The notes under the pieces are model-generated. The model was given only the letters and a program-made list of their open reading frames with translations. It did not search any database and had not been told where the DNA came from. This document shows positions 33,101 through 45,257 of a stretch of 64,000 nt of DNA, piece by piece. This stretch comes from Siphonodentalium dalli. Lineage: Eukaryota; Mollusca; Scaphopoda; Gadilida; Siphonodentaliidae. A program made the translations under genes and the position numbers. Location of the stretch: assembly GCA_032622095.1 (NCBI GenBank), contig CP136064.1, positions 190,699,794-190,763,793 of the forward strand, written 5' to 3'. The first letter of the stretch is position 1. Every line of letters begins with the position of its first letter.

Positions 33101-34795
33101 GGATCTTATATGTATATGTGCAGGAGATGCCCCTTTATTCAAATACACCAGAGCTCCGGGGTGGAGACATACTTGCATTGGGCAGGGATGCTGATTATAT
33201 GAAAATAGGGGTTTTTACCCAATTTTAAGTCAATAAGTACACCATATGAGGGAAGCAACCCCCCAGGGACCCCTAATTCCCTTTTTATTACCATGGAACT
33301 TGTATATATCTGTGCAGGAGATGTCACTTTTATCAAATACACTAGAGCTCCGGGTGGAGACACACATGCATGGGGCATGTATGCTGATATGCATTAGGAA
33401 ATATGTTTTTTCTTCAATTTTCGAGCCTATATAGGCACACCACATGAGGGAAGCAGGCCCCCAGTAACCCCTAATTCCCTTTTTATGACCATGGATCTTA
33501 TATGTATATGTGCAGGAGATGCCCTTTTATTCAAATACACCAGAGCTCCGGGGTGGAGACATACTTGCATGGGGCAGGGATGCTGATTATATGAAAATAG
33601 GGGTTTTTACCCAATTTTAAGTCAATAAGTACACCATATGAGGGAAGCAAGCCCCCAGGGACACCTAATTTCCTTTTTATGACCATGGAACTTGTATATA
33701 TCTGTGCAGGAGATGTCACTTTTATCAAATACACTAGAGCTCCGGGTGGAGACACACATGCATGGGGCATGTATGCTGATATGCATTAGGAAATATGTTT
33801 TTTCTTCAATTTTCGAGCCTATATAGGCACACCACATGAGGGAAGCAGGCCCCCAGTAACCCCTAATTCCCTTTTTATGACCATGGATCTTATATGTATA
33901 TGTGCAGGATGCCACTTTATTCAAATACACCAGAGCTCCGGGGTGGAGACATACTTGCATGGGGCAGGGATGCTGATGAAATGAAATTAGGGGTTTTTAC
34001 CCAATTTTAAGTCAATAAGTACACCATATGAGGGAAGCAAGCCCCCAGGGACCCCTAATTCCCTTTTTATGACCATGGAACTTGTATATATCTGTGCAGG
34101 AGCTGCCCCTTTATTCAAATACACCAGAGTTCCGGGTGGAGACATACTTGCATGGGGCAGGGATGATGATGATATGAAAATAGGGGTTTTTACCCAATTT
34201 TAAGTCAATAAGTACACCATATGAGGGAAGCAAGCCCCCCGGGGACCCCTAATTCCCTTTTTATTACCATGGAACTTGTATATATCTGTGCAGGAGATGT
34301 CACTTTTATCAAATACACTAGAACTCCGGGTGGAGACACACATGCATGGGGCATGTATGCTGATATGCATTAGGAAATATGTTTTTTCTTCAATTTTCGA
34401 GCCTATATAGGCACACCACATGAGGGAAGCAGGCCCCCAGTAACCCCTAATTCCCTTTTTATGACCATGGATCTTATAGGTATATGTGCAGGAGATGTCA
34501 CTTTATTCAAATACACCAGAGCTCCGGGGTGGAGACATACTAGCATGGGGCAGGGATGCTGATGAAATGAAAATAGGGGTTTTTACCCAATTTTAAGTCA
34601 ATAAGTACACCATATGAGGGAAGCAAGCCCCCGGGGACCCCTAATTCCCTTTTTATGACCATGGAACTTGTATATATCTGTGCAGAAGATGTCACTTTTA
34701 TCAAATACACTAGAGCTCCGGGTGGAGACACACATGCATGGGGCATGTATGCTGATATGCATTAGGAAATATGTTTTTTCTTCAATTTTCATAAT
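30169..34795 (-). repeat. 392-bp dimeric satellite, minus orientation, ~12 dimers
   Basis: Highly uniform head-to-tail dimers (A and B halves of about 196 bp), much less diverged than the plus-oriented arrays. At about 33905-34300 two A halves stand next to each other with the intervening B half missing, a typical trace of unequal exchange. The left border is a head-to-head junction at 30165-30175, and the right border falls inside the B half at 34793. Frames of 71-79 codons repeat in each unit only because the DNA is conserved. Confidence 0.95.
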
Positions 34796-35281
34796 ATCCC
34801 TTTTATACCAGCAATATAGGTTTTATTTCTAACTGTTCGTCACAGTTAGGATTGTGTCAAATAGTTGTTTATATCGACAATAGGGAAGTTGGTTTTTGAC
34901 ACAATCACATTTCACATATTTATTAATATCCATACTGGATATTTATTCGGCAGCAACTACAACCTATGTATTTGTTCGCCAGGGTCCTGTAACTCCTGTT
35001 GGTTATTTCGTTGGTCATCTGGATCTCTCATCTTGATGTCTGATGTCTGATGTTTGATGTTGTTGGATGTCTAGCTGTCTGTAGATGTGTGTGATGTCAT
35101 CCCTGTGTCGTGATGTTGGATTGTGTTCCGTTTGCATAAGTATTGAATAAATGCATGATGAAGACTTTTAAAGGTAGGCTCAGTTTACTATAGACCCTGC
35201 CAGATGTTTAGACTCAGAGCCCTACAAATGTTTGTGATAGCGACATGGTTCTCTTAAGACCCACCCCTGTGCTCTACCACA
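34796..35281. other. No gene seen; one AATAAA
   Basis: A short inverted word pair TTGTGTCAAA/TTTGACACAA lies at 34853 and 34897. GATGTCTGATGT words recur at 35035-35070, and AATAAA at 35147 could be a polyadenylation signal. No supported reading frame was found. Confidence 0.4.
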
Positions 35282-36618
35282 CATATAACGGGAGTACCTA
35301 AAACCAGCGATGTATATACGTCCATGCTAAAACGCTGAATCAGCTGCTGATAAGCAGGTTACCAATTAAAATGCTGATCAGCAGATTTCCAAATTTCAGT
35401 TTAACTCAAATATACCGACGGTAGTCGGTCGCGGGTTGTGTAAATGACACGTAATATAAGTGTTATACAGGAAGGGGACACATTTTGACCGCCTGCCATG
35501 CCCGTTCAACAGTTCAAAATCCCGTTCAGCAGTATACGGCGGCTGCAGTTCGCCATGGCCGTTCAATAGTTCAAAATCCCGATCAGCAGTAAGGCGGCTG
35601 CAGTTCGTCAGATTATCGCGAACGCAGTTTATCTCAATTATAACAAAGTTAGTCGAGTTTAATGATGACTTGTAATCGATGGGCCATAACCATATACAGG
35701 GGAGGAAAACCATTCGACGGACATTCACCCCCCAGTTTAGCAGTTCAAAATCCCGTTCAGCAGTTCATAAGGAGCAGCTCATGCAGCTGATTCCCCGAAC
35801 GCAGTTTAACTAAATTATAATGAAGTTATTCGAGAATAGTTTATGCAAACGACATGATCGACGTGCCTTAACTAAATACAAAGAGAGAACACCATTTGAC
35901 CGACCTCTACCCAGGTATAGTTCAACAGTTCAAAATCCCGTTCAGCACGTTATTCAGCAGATTCCACCGAACGCAGTTTAACCGATTTTTAACGAGGATT
36001 GTCGGGTATATGTTGTGCAAATGACTATCGATGGAACATAACCAAATACAGGGATGGAACACCATTTGTCCCATTTTGCTGGGACAGACACACAGACATG
36101 CTACTATTTTGTGTCTATTTTGGAACGATCTTGGTAACCTGTCGTTAACCAACATGGATTACTGTACCCTACAGTAGATCAAGATTCGTCATACTAGTAA
36201 TTATGCATGATATGATCCAGCGATGTATATATGTAGGCATGATCTAATAAAAGTTAAACCTACCTTCTACAATTTTTGGAAATATGAATGTGCTATCTGC
36301 ATCGCTACCAACACATTTTTGGTTTACTGTTACCCATTCATTCGGCCTATCTCGGAGACAAGAACGTTCCAGCATGCAAACCGAATGTGAATATAAAGGT
36401 AATAATATTTCGCGGAAATGTAATCACGTGATACCGATTCCTGGTATTTCCAAGTGAAAGTGAAAGTGAATGCATATAACGGGAGTACCTAAAACCAGCG
36501 ATGTATATACGTCCATGCTAAAACGCTGAATCAGCTGCTGATAAGCAGGTTACCAATTAAAATGCTGATCAGCAGATTTCCAAATTTCAGTTTAACTCAA
36601 ATATACCGACGGTATAGT

Positions 36619-37645
36619 GAGGTATGTAATTTAGCGGGATTAACACAAAGGCGCACGGCGGGTTTGCTGTAGTTAAGCCGACAAAGGAGCATTGTGTGGC
36701 TCTGCGGTAACGTGATCCCTGTATTGACAAACCCGCAGGCGCTGACAGTTCTATTGAGGCTGCGGATATCCACACACCCGCATGCCTCATAAACCAACAC
36801 ATGCGCAGAGTGGAAATTGCGCATTACAATCAACATGTCTCATAAACCAACTAATTGCCGTTACAAAAAAACACGCAACTGAAATGGCGCAAAATGAGTA
36901 CAAGACTTTATGTGACGAACTCAAGTGTTCTAAAAGTGTCCAGGCTGTCGTCACATCAGCAGGTCGAGTGTGTCCAGCACATCTCAGAATGATTCTTGGA
37001 GAACTGTCTCGTGCTATTCTCCAATTCGGCGGCGATGAAAAGGTCCCGAAAATATTGACACAAGTTGTTAAAGGACAAACTAATCTTGTTGATCCAACGA
37101 AACAAAGTGATTTCGGTTTAGTCATTAAAACGTGTCCATTGTTGAAAGATCTCCTGAACTGTAAGACAATAGCTCCAAATGTGAGAGCACTGTTGGGCGA
37201 AATGTTGTCTCCGAATAAATGGTGATGGGACAAAAATGTTGTAGTTCGTTAATTATTACTCAATATATGGCATGCGCGAATGTAGCATAATCTTATTACA
37301 GCACCGACATTTGCGCATTGAATAATGTGTTTATGGCATGCGTTAATATGTTATTAGGCACATGCGCAAATGTTTAGTTAGGCACTGCCCATTTGTCTGG
37401 TCCTAATCCGATTCACGCACGATGTGATCATAATTACCAACACGCGTCTTAGAAGACCACGCCCATGCCTGTTTGTGACAACATGTAATCCAATTCCGCA
37501 TGTCTTCGGCGCGTGAAAGGAGTAAACCGCGCCTTTGTGTCTTTCCTTAGGGCATTTGCGCAAGCCAATAAGATGCTCCTTTGAGCTGTCAATCACACTA
37601 ACCCGCCGTGCTCCTTTGTGGTATATGAGGCAAATTACATATATG
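36619..37645. mobile_element. 1,027-bp inverted-repeat element, copy 1
   Basis: Inserted in array unit 2. The inverted ends contain TATGTAATTT and, further in, CACAAAGG(C/A)GCACGGCGGGTT, with AAAGGAGCAT deeper. The flanking CGGTAGT is present on both sides (CGGTATAGT on the left in this copy), giving a duplication of 7-8 bp. It carries a 147-codon frame. On its right side GCATGCGC(G/A)AATGT recurs three times. The superfamily is not clear; an 8-bp duplication would suit hAT. Confidence 0.75.
36782..37225 (+). CDS. Hypothetical 147-residue protein of the 1,027-bp element, copy 1
   Basis: An open frame from an ATG at 36782 to TGA. A second ATG (residue 41, MAQNEYKTLCDELK) is an equally possible start. 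The protein is mostly helical in composition, with HLRMILGELSRAILQFGG and a C-terminal VRALLGEMLSPNKW. I recognise no domain. The antisense strand is open over almost the same span, so coding is not certain; the sense frame was preferred for its amino-acid make-up. The other copy (51542-51985) differs by one base inside the frame, and that change is silent. Confidence 0.4.
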   Translation: MPHKPTHAQSGNCALQSTCLINQLIAVTKKHATEMAQNEYKTLCDELKCSKSVQAVVTSAGRVCPAHLRMILGELSRAILQFGGDEKVPKILTQVVKGQTNLVDPTKQSDFGLVIKTCPLLKDLLNCKTIAPNVRALLGEMLSPNKW

Positions 37646-39834
37646 CGGTAGTCGGTCGCGAGTTGTGTAAATGACACGTAATATAAGTGTTATACAGGAA
37701 GGGGACACATTTTGACCGCCTGCCATGCCCGTTCAACAGTTCAAACTCCCGTTCAGCAGTACGGCGGCGCCATGGCCGTTCAACAGTTCAAAATCCCCAT
37801 CAGCAGTAAGGCGGCTGCAGTTCGTCAGATTATCGCGAACGCAGTTTATCTCAATTATAACAAAGTTAGTCGAGTTTAATGATGACTTGTAATCGATGGG
37901 CCATAACCATATACAGGGGAGGAAAACCATTCGACGGACATTCACCCCCAGTTTAGCAGTTCAAAATCCCGTTCAGCAGTTCATAAGGAGCAGCTCATGC
38001 AGCTGATTCCCCGAACGCAGTTTAACTAAATTATAATGAAGTTATTCGGGAATAGTTTATGCAAACGACATGATCGACGTGCCTTAACTAAATACAAAGA
38101 GAGAACACCATTTGACCGACCTCCACCCAGGTAGTTCAACAGTTCAAAATCCCGTTCAGCACGTTATTCAGCAGATTCCACCGAACGCAGTTTAACCGAT
38201 TTTTAACGAGGATTGTCGGGTATATGTTGTGCAAATGACTATCGATGGAACATAACCAAATACAGGGATGGAACACCATTTGTCCCATTTTGCTGGGACC
38301 GACACACAGACATGCTACTATTTTGTGTCTATTTTGGAACGATCTTGGTAACCTGTCGTTAACCAACATGGATTACTGTACCCTACAGTATAGATCGAGA
38401 TTCATCATACTAGTAATTATGCATGATATGATCCAGCGATGCATATATGTATGCATGTCGTGCATGATCTAATAAAAGTTAAACCTACCTTCTACAATTT
38501 TTTGGAAATACCAATGTGCTATCTGCATCGCTACCAACACATTTTTGGTTGACTGTTACCCATTCATTCGGCCTATCTCGGAGACAAGAACGTTCCAGCA
38601 TGCAAACCGAATGTGAATATAAAGGTAATAATATTTCGCGGAAATGTAATCACGTGATACCGATTCCTGGTATTTCCAAGTGAAAGTGAAAGTGAAAGTA
38701 AATGCATATAACGGGAGTACCTAAAACCAGCGATGTATATACGTCCATGCTAAAACGCTGAATCAGCTGCTGATAAGCAGGTTACCAATTAAAATGCTGA
38801 TCAGCAGATTTCCAAATTTCAGTTTAACTCAAATATACCGACGGTAGTCGGTCGCGGGTTGTGTAAATGGCACGTAATATAAGTGTTATACAGGAAGGGG
38901 ACACATTTTGACCGCCTGCCATGCCCGTTCAACAGTTCAAAATCCCGTTCAGCAGTACGGCGGCTGCAGTTCGCCATGGCCGTTCAACAGTTCAAAATCC
39001 CCATCAGCAGTAAGGCGGCTGCAGTTAGTCAGATTATCGCGAACGCAGTTTATCTCAATTATAACAAAGTTAGTCGAGTTTAATGATGACTTGTAATCGA
39101 TGGGCCATAACCATATACAGGGGAGGAAAACCATTCGACGGACATTCACCCCCATGCAGTTTAGCAGTTCAAAATCCCGTTCAGCAGTTCATAAGGAGCA
39201 GCTCATGCAGCTGATTCCCCGAACGCAGTTTAACTAAATTATAATGAAGTTATTCGGGAATAGTTTATGCAACGACATGATCGACGTGCCTTAACTAAAT
39301 ACAAAGAGAGAACACCATTTGACCGACCTCCACCCAGGTATAGTTCAACAGTTCAAAATCCCGTTCAGCACGTTATTCAGCAGATTCCACCGAACGCAGT
39401 TTAACCGATTTTTAACGAGGATTGCCGGGTATATGTTGTGCAAATGACTATCGATGGAACATAACCAAATACAGGGATGGAACACCATTTGTCCCATTTT
39501 GCTGGGACAGACACACAGACATGATCAAGATTCTTCATACTAGTAATTATGCATGATATGATCCAGCTGATTCATCATCCATTCATTCATATGCATTCAT
39601 TCGTATTTTTTACATATTCATTCACGTTCATGTTATTATGTATATATGTTCTTATGTTATTATTGTTATCATCCGAATAAATAATTATCACTACTACCCA
39701 ACTATCCAATCTATCTCATGACAACCCTTAGAGAGAGAGACAGACAGAGGGAGGGAGAGAGTGAGAGAGAAAGCAAGCAAAAAGACACAAAAGAAAACCA
39801 ACTTAAATAAGACATTATCCCTTGGGGCGAGCTG

Positions 39835-39910
39835 GCCCGGGGCGAGCTGGCCCGGGGGGAGCTGGCCCAGGTCGACTGGGGCGACTGGGCCCTGGGGCGA
39901 GTGGGCCCGT
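39835..39910 (+). repeat. GC-rich 15-16-bp minisatellite before the P-loop ORF
   Basis: GGGGCGAGCTGGCCC repeats, then degenerate GACTGGG(C/G)CGACTGGGCC forms. Similar runs are at 44284-44370 and 54658-54730, with copy-number differences. It is strongly GC-rich against the AT-rich surroundings and lies directly before the ATG. Confidence 0.85.
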
Positions 39911-39918
39911 TTCCAAAA

Positions 39919-40119
39919 ATGGACGCCACCGTTATGACAAAATACAATGTGTTGCTCACTGGACAGGCGGGCACAGGAAAATCCACTTGCCTCAACAAAT
40001 GGTACAAGACAAGCAATGTCAGAAATGGTAACGCGCTCAAGATCATATATTATACACATGATTGTAATTATAAAGAATATAGACATAGCTTGTCACAAAC
40101 CAAAAATCAACATTATTGA
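39919..40119 (+). CDS. P-loop NTPase fragment, copy 1 (helicase-like first exon?)
   Basis: A 66-codon frame from ATG 39919, in a good start context (AAAAATGGAC). Residues 15-22 read GQAGTGKS, a textbook Walker A, preceded by a beta-strand-like NVLLT and followed by TCLNKW. This is the arrangement seen at the N-terminus of superfamily 1 helicases such as Pif1-like or herpes-type helicases; which one cannot be told. After residue 36 the likeness to a protein fades and GTAACG at about 40028 could be a splice donor, so only the first exon or a captured fragment may be present. No Walker B partner is visible downstream. The same frame occurs three times in the array. Confidence 0.4.
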   Translation: MDATVMTKYNVLLTGQAGTGKSTCLNKWYKTSNVRNGNALKIIYYTHDCNYKEYRHSLSQTKNQHY

Positions 40120-40685
40120 CATAATAATGTAAAGGACAATAAACGAAATTGAAATTCCCAAATACACCTTTTATCGGACTCGGCCTCCTGGTCGTGCAGT
40201 TCGACTTTTAAACCGGAAAAAAACCCATTATCTATAAATAAAATGCCCAGCGGACCACAGCTATCAAGAATTTGGAGAACAGTACGCATGCGTGCTAATA
40301 ATATGGCCGCCAGAGAGGCATACCTTTCTTTTTATATTAGTAATAAAATATTTGTGACATGTACCTGTGGGCATGACCTGGCGATGTATATAATACGTCC
40401 GTGCATGATCTGATAAAAGTTATATAAACATACCTTCTACGATTGCAACTACCAATGTGCTATCTGCATCGCTACTATGCAACACTTTGATTGACTGTTA
40501 CCCATTCACTCGGCCTATTTCGGAGATAAGAACGTTCCAGCATGAAAACAGAATGTGAATGTAAAGGTAAGATCGTATTTCGAGGAAATGTAATCACGTC
40601 ATACCTATTCATGCATTACCTGTTCTGGCCGCTTCAGTCACCTGGTATTTCCAAGTGAAAGAAATTACAATTTCTTTGAGGCCTA

Positions 40686-41920
40686 GTGTAGCCTGTAGAT
40701 ATCACCTGATCACCCGTAGACAAGAAAACCATCGTCAAAATGGTAACGCCACCAATATCATATTATTAGCCATAAATATAAATTATAATACAATTATTCT
40801 ATAAACTAGCTTTAAAATTTTATGTGGGAAATTTGCATACTTCTATATTTCAAGTTTTCCCGTTTCTCGTGTTATACATTACTTTCTTCAAACTGTCTTC
40901 TTTATTACACAAGCTGATGGGCCCGACTTCGTCCGGGATGTTTCCCATCTGATTTCCGGCGAAAGGCGCGATTTGACCTTCATGATTTGACCCGTCCAAA
41001 AACACTCCCACCCGGAGAAAAGTATCCCTATAGGTATCAAATTTCGTCGAAATCCGTCCGTTTTACCCCACTTGACCTTCAATTAAAAAAATTGAAGGTC
41101 AAGGTAAGGTCGGAGTCATGATTTGACCCGTCCAAAACACTCCCCCGACAAAATACCCATAGGTATCAAATTTCGTCGAAATCCATCCGTTTTACCCGAT
41201 TTGACCTTTGATTGACCACATTTTAGGTCAAGGTCACACCGATGTCACGATTTGACCCGTTCAAAACACTCCCCGGACAAAAGTATCCCTAGGTATCAAA
41301 TTTCGCCGAAATGTGTCCGTTTTACCCAAATTGACCTTGCATTGACAGTTTTAAAGGTCAAGCAAGGTCAGGTCGGGCTCACGATTTGACCCGGACACAA
41401 ATACCCATAAGTATCAAATTACGTTGAAATCTATGGAAAGCCGAAGAGGACATGTTAGTTGCTAATTGCTAGATATACGACGCACGACTTGTCGCGGTAT
41501 TTTAAAGGTGTTTCAAACTAGGAGATAGAAGGATTCTGCGTTTCAAATGGTGATGAATTATAGTAATTTATTCAAATTTTATGGCATAAATTGTTATTAA
41601 AACCCTAGAAAATAGCCTGTGGGTGTGGAATCCAATTTGATTATTTTTTTTAGTCGTCGGCCACTTCGCAAACGCTGTGAAATTTAGATGAAATTTACTT
41701 TTCCCGATAAATCCCACGGGCCCCGAATTTAAAAACTGTAGCGGGGTGCCATCCCACCCGGATCAATCGCGGTCTTGTGAAAATGCGATAAAAAATAAAA
41801 AGTGCTGGACTTACCCCAAAAAAACCTTACTTAAACAGTGTCCCTTTTTTGGCGGCGACAACCCCGGCCCTGTCCTCTCCTGTCTTCTCGGACCCTCGGA
41901 TCCCCGGGAAACCTTGGGGA
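40686..41920 (+). repeat. Block E, copy 1, with ~145-bp tandem repeats
   Basis: Contains GCTGATGGGCCCGACTTCGT then four diverged repeats of about 120-145 bp built around GATTTGACCCGTCCAAAACA, GGTATCAAATTTCGTCGAAA and TTGAAGGTCAAGG. The design matches the 122-bp repeat element at 55276 (GCCGATGAGCCCGACGTTGT). Its last 80 bases (41840-41920) are GC-rich. Copies lie at 45258-46492 and 57500-58417. Confidence 0.8.
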
Positions 41921-44379
41921 GTCCATGCTAAAACGCTGAATCAGCTGCTGATAAGCAGGTTACCAATTAAAATGCTGATCAGCAGATTTCCAAATTTCAG
42001 TTTAACTCAAATATACCGACGGTAGTCGGTCGCGGGTTGTGTAAATGACACGAAATATAAGTGTTATACAGGAAGGGGACACATTTTGACCGCCTGCCAT
42101 GCCCGTTCAACAGTTCAAAATCCCGTTCAGCAGTACGGCGGCTGCAGTTCGCCATGGCCGTTCAACAGTTCAAAATCCCGATCAGCAGTAAGGCGGCTGC
42201 AGTTCGTCAGATTATCGCGAACGCAGTTTATCTCAATTATAACAAAGTTAGTCGAGTTTAATGATGACTTGTAATCGATGGGCCATAACCATATACAGGG
42301 GAGGAAAACCATTCGACGGACATTCACCCCCAGTTTAGCAGTTCAAAATCCCGTTCAGCAGTTCATAAGGAGCAGCTCATGCAGCTGATTCCCCGAACGC
42401 AGTTTAACTAAATTATAATGAAGTTATTCGAGAATAGTTTATGCAAACGACATGATCGACGTGCCTTAACTAAATACAAAGAGAGAACACCATTTGACCG
42501 ACCTCCACCCAGGTAGTTCAACAGTTCAAAATCCCGTTCAGCACGTTATTCAGCAGATTCCACCGAACGCAGTTTAACCGATTTTTAACGAGGATTGTCG
42601 GGTATATGTTGTGCAAATGACTATCGATGGAACATAACCAAATACAGGGATGGAACACCATTTGTCCCATTTTGCTGGGACAGACACACAGACATGCTAC
42701 TATTTTGTGTCTATTTTGGAACGATCTTGGTAACCTGTCGTTAACCAACATGGATTACTGTACCCTACAGTAGATCAAGATTCATCATACTAGTAATTAT
42801 GCATGATATGATCCAGCGATGTATATATGTATGCATGTCGTGCATGATCTAATAAAAGTTAAACCTACCTTCTACAATTTTTGGAAATACCAATGTGCTA
42901 TCTGCATCGCTACCAACACATTTTTGGTTGACTGTTACCCATTCATTCGGCCTATCTCGGAGACAAGAACGTTCCAGTATGCAAACCGAATGTGAATATA
43001 AAGGTAATAATATTTCGCGGAAATGTAATCACGTGATACCGATTCCTGGTATTTCCAAGTGAAAGTGAAAGCGAAAGTGAATGCATATAACGGGAGTACC
43101 TAAAACCAGCGATGTATATACGTCCATGCTAAAACGCTGAATCAGCTGCTGATAAGCAGGTTACCAATTAAAATGCTGATCAGCAGATTTCCAAATTTCA
43201 GTTTAACTCAAATATACCGACGGTAGTCGGTCGCGGGTTGTGTAAATGGCACGTAATATAAGTGTTATACAGGAAGGGGACACATTTTGACCGCCTGCCA
43301 TGCCCGTTCAACAGTTCAAAATCCCGTTCAGCAGTACGGCGGCTGCAGTTCGCCATGGCCGTTCAACAGTTCAAAATCCCCATCAGCAGTAAGGCGGCTG
43401 CAGTTCGTCAGATTATCGCGAAAGCAGTTTATCTCAATTATAACAAAGTTAGTCGAGTTTAATGATGACTTGTAATCGATGGGCCATAACCATATACAGG
43501 GGAGGAAAACCATTCGACGGACATTCACCCCCAGTTTAGCAGTTCAAAATCCCGTTCAGCAGTTCATAAGGAGCAGCTCATGCAGCTGATTCCCCGAACG
43601 CAGTTTAACTAAATTATAATGAAGTTATTCGAGAATAGTTTATGCAAACGACATGATCGACGTGCCTTAACTAAATACAAAGAGAGAACACCATTTGACC
43701 GACCTCCACCCATGCAGGTATAGTTCAACAGTTCAAAATCCCGTTCAGCACGTTATTCAGCAGATTCCACCGAACGCAGTTTAACCGATTTTTAACGAGG
43801 ATTGCCGGGTATATGTTGTGCAAATGACTATCGATGGAACATAACCAAATACAGGGATGGAACACCATTTGTCCCATTTTGCTGGGACAGACACACAGAC
43901 ATGCTACTATTTTGTGTCTATTTTGGAACGATCTTGGTAACCTGTCGTTAACCAACATGGATTACTGTACCCTATATACAGTAGATCAAGATTCATCATA
44001 CTAGTAATTATGCATGATATGATCCAGCTGATTCATCATCCATTCATTCATATGCATTCATTCGTATTTTTTACATATTCATTCACGTTCATGTTATTAT
44101 GTATATATGTTCTTATGTTATTATTGTTATCATCCGAATAAATAATTATCACTACTACCCAACTATCCAATCTATCTCATGACAACCCTTAGAGAGAGAG
44201 ACAGACAGAGGGAGGGAGAGAGTGAGAGAGAAAGCAAGCAAAAAGACACAAAAGAAAACCAACTTAAATAAGACATTATCCCTTGGGGCGAGCTGGCCCG
44301 GGGCGAGCTGGCCCGGGGGGAGCTGGCCCAGGTCGACTGGGGCGACTGGGCCCTGGGGCGAGTGGGCCCGTTTCCAAAA

Positions 44380-44580
44380 ATGGACGCCACCGTTATGACA
44401 AAATACAATGTGTTGCTCACTGGACAGGCGGGCACAGGCAAATCCACTTGCCTCAACAAATGGTACAAGACAAGCAATGTCAGAAATGGTAACGCGCTCA
44501 AGATCATATATTATACACATGATTGTAATTATAAAGAATATAGACATAGCTTGTCACAAACCAAAAATCAACATTATTGA
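44380..44580 (+). CDS. P-loop NTPase fragment, copy 2
   Basis: Same 66-codon frame as at 39919, with the Walker A GQAGTGKS kept; the Gly codon before Lys is GGC here and GGA in copy 1, a silent change. Confidence 0.4.
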   Translation: MDATVMTKYNVLLTGQAGTGKSTCLNKWYKTSNVRNGNALKIIYYTHDCNYKEYRHSLSQTKNQHY

Positions 44581-44703
44581 CATAATAATGTAAAGGACAA
44601 TAAACGAAATTGAAATTCCCAAATACACCTTTTATCGGACTCGGCCTCCTGGTCGTGCAGTTCGACTTTTAAACCGGAAAAAAAACCATTATCTATAAAT
44701 AAA

Positions 44704-44844
44704 ATGCCCAGCGGACCACAGCTATCAAGAATTTGGAGAACAGTACGCATGCGTGCTAATTACGACCTCAACGCAAGTGGGAGAGCTGTTTGTCGCCTTG
44801 GATCAACGGGGGCAGCGAGCACCTCATCAAACTCGAAGTTGTAA
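44704..44844 (+). CDS. Possible 46-residue basic ORF, copy 2 of block D
   Basis: Begins MPSGPQLSRIWRTVRMRANY and ends TSSNSKL. Basic N-terminal half; ATG preceded by TATAAATAAA. The frame is intact in two of three blocks; in block 1 a 113-bp deletion replaces its second half. No family recognised. Confidence 0.25.
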   Translation: MPSGPQLSRIWRTVRMRANYDLNASGRAVCRLGSTGAASTSSNSKL

Positions 44845-45257
44845 CCCGGAAGTAAGTTCAAACCAAATTTGAATATGGCCGCCAGAGAGGCATACCTTTC
44901 TTTTTATATTAGTAATAAAATATTTGTGACATGTACCTGTGGGCATGACCTGGCGATGTATATAATACGTCCGTGCATGATCTGATAAAAGTTATATAAA
45001 CATACCTTCTACGATTGCAACTACCAATGTGCTATCTGCATCGCTACTATGCAACACTTTGATTGACTGTTACCCATTCACTCGGCCTATTTCGGAGATA
45101 AGAACGTTCCAGCATGAAAACAGAATGTGAATGTAAAGGTAAGATCGTATTTCGAGGAAATGTAATCACGTCATACCTATTCATGCATTACCTGTTCTGG
45201 CCGCTTCAGTCACCTGGTATTTCCAAGTGAAAGAAATTACAATTTCTTTGAGGCCTA

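Larger units (their letters stand above)
39567..40380 (+). repeat. Inserted block D, copy 1 (with 113-bp deletion)
   Basis: Interrupts an array unit between GATATGATCCAG and GCGATGTATATAA. It starts with ATTCATTC-rich sequence, then a purine-rich run (39731-39780), a GGGGCGAGCTGGCCC minisatellite (39835-39910) and a P-loop ORF. Relative to copies 2 and 3 it lacks 113 bp at about 40288, with AAT at the junction. Confidence 0.85.
44028..44952 (+). repeat. Inserted block D, copy 2 (complete)
   Basis: Same layout as copy 1 and includes the 113 bp deleted there. Confidence 0.85.

Noticed and set aside
30397-34792. Repeated 71- and 79-codon frames in the 392-bp satellite
   Set aside because: They recur because the DNA is conserved; the period is not a multiple of three, both frames overlap, and the diverged arrays break them.
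36787-37233. 148-codon antisense frame over the 147-codon ORF
   Set aside because: Taken as the shadow of the plus frame; its composition is less protein-like. The choice is not certain.
39694-40086. 130- and 111-codon minus frames over block D
   Set aside because: Antisense of the GC-rich minisatellite and the purine run; the Walker A frame on the plus strand is more convincing.
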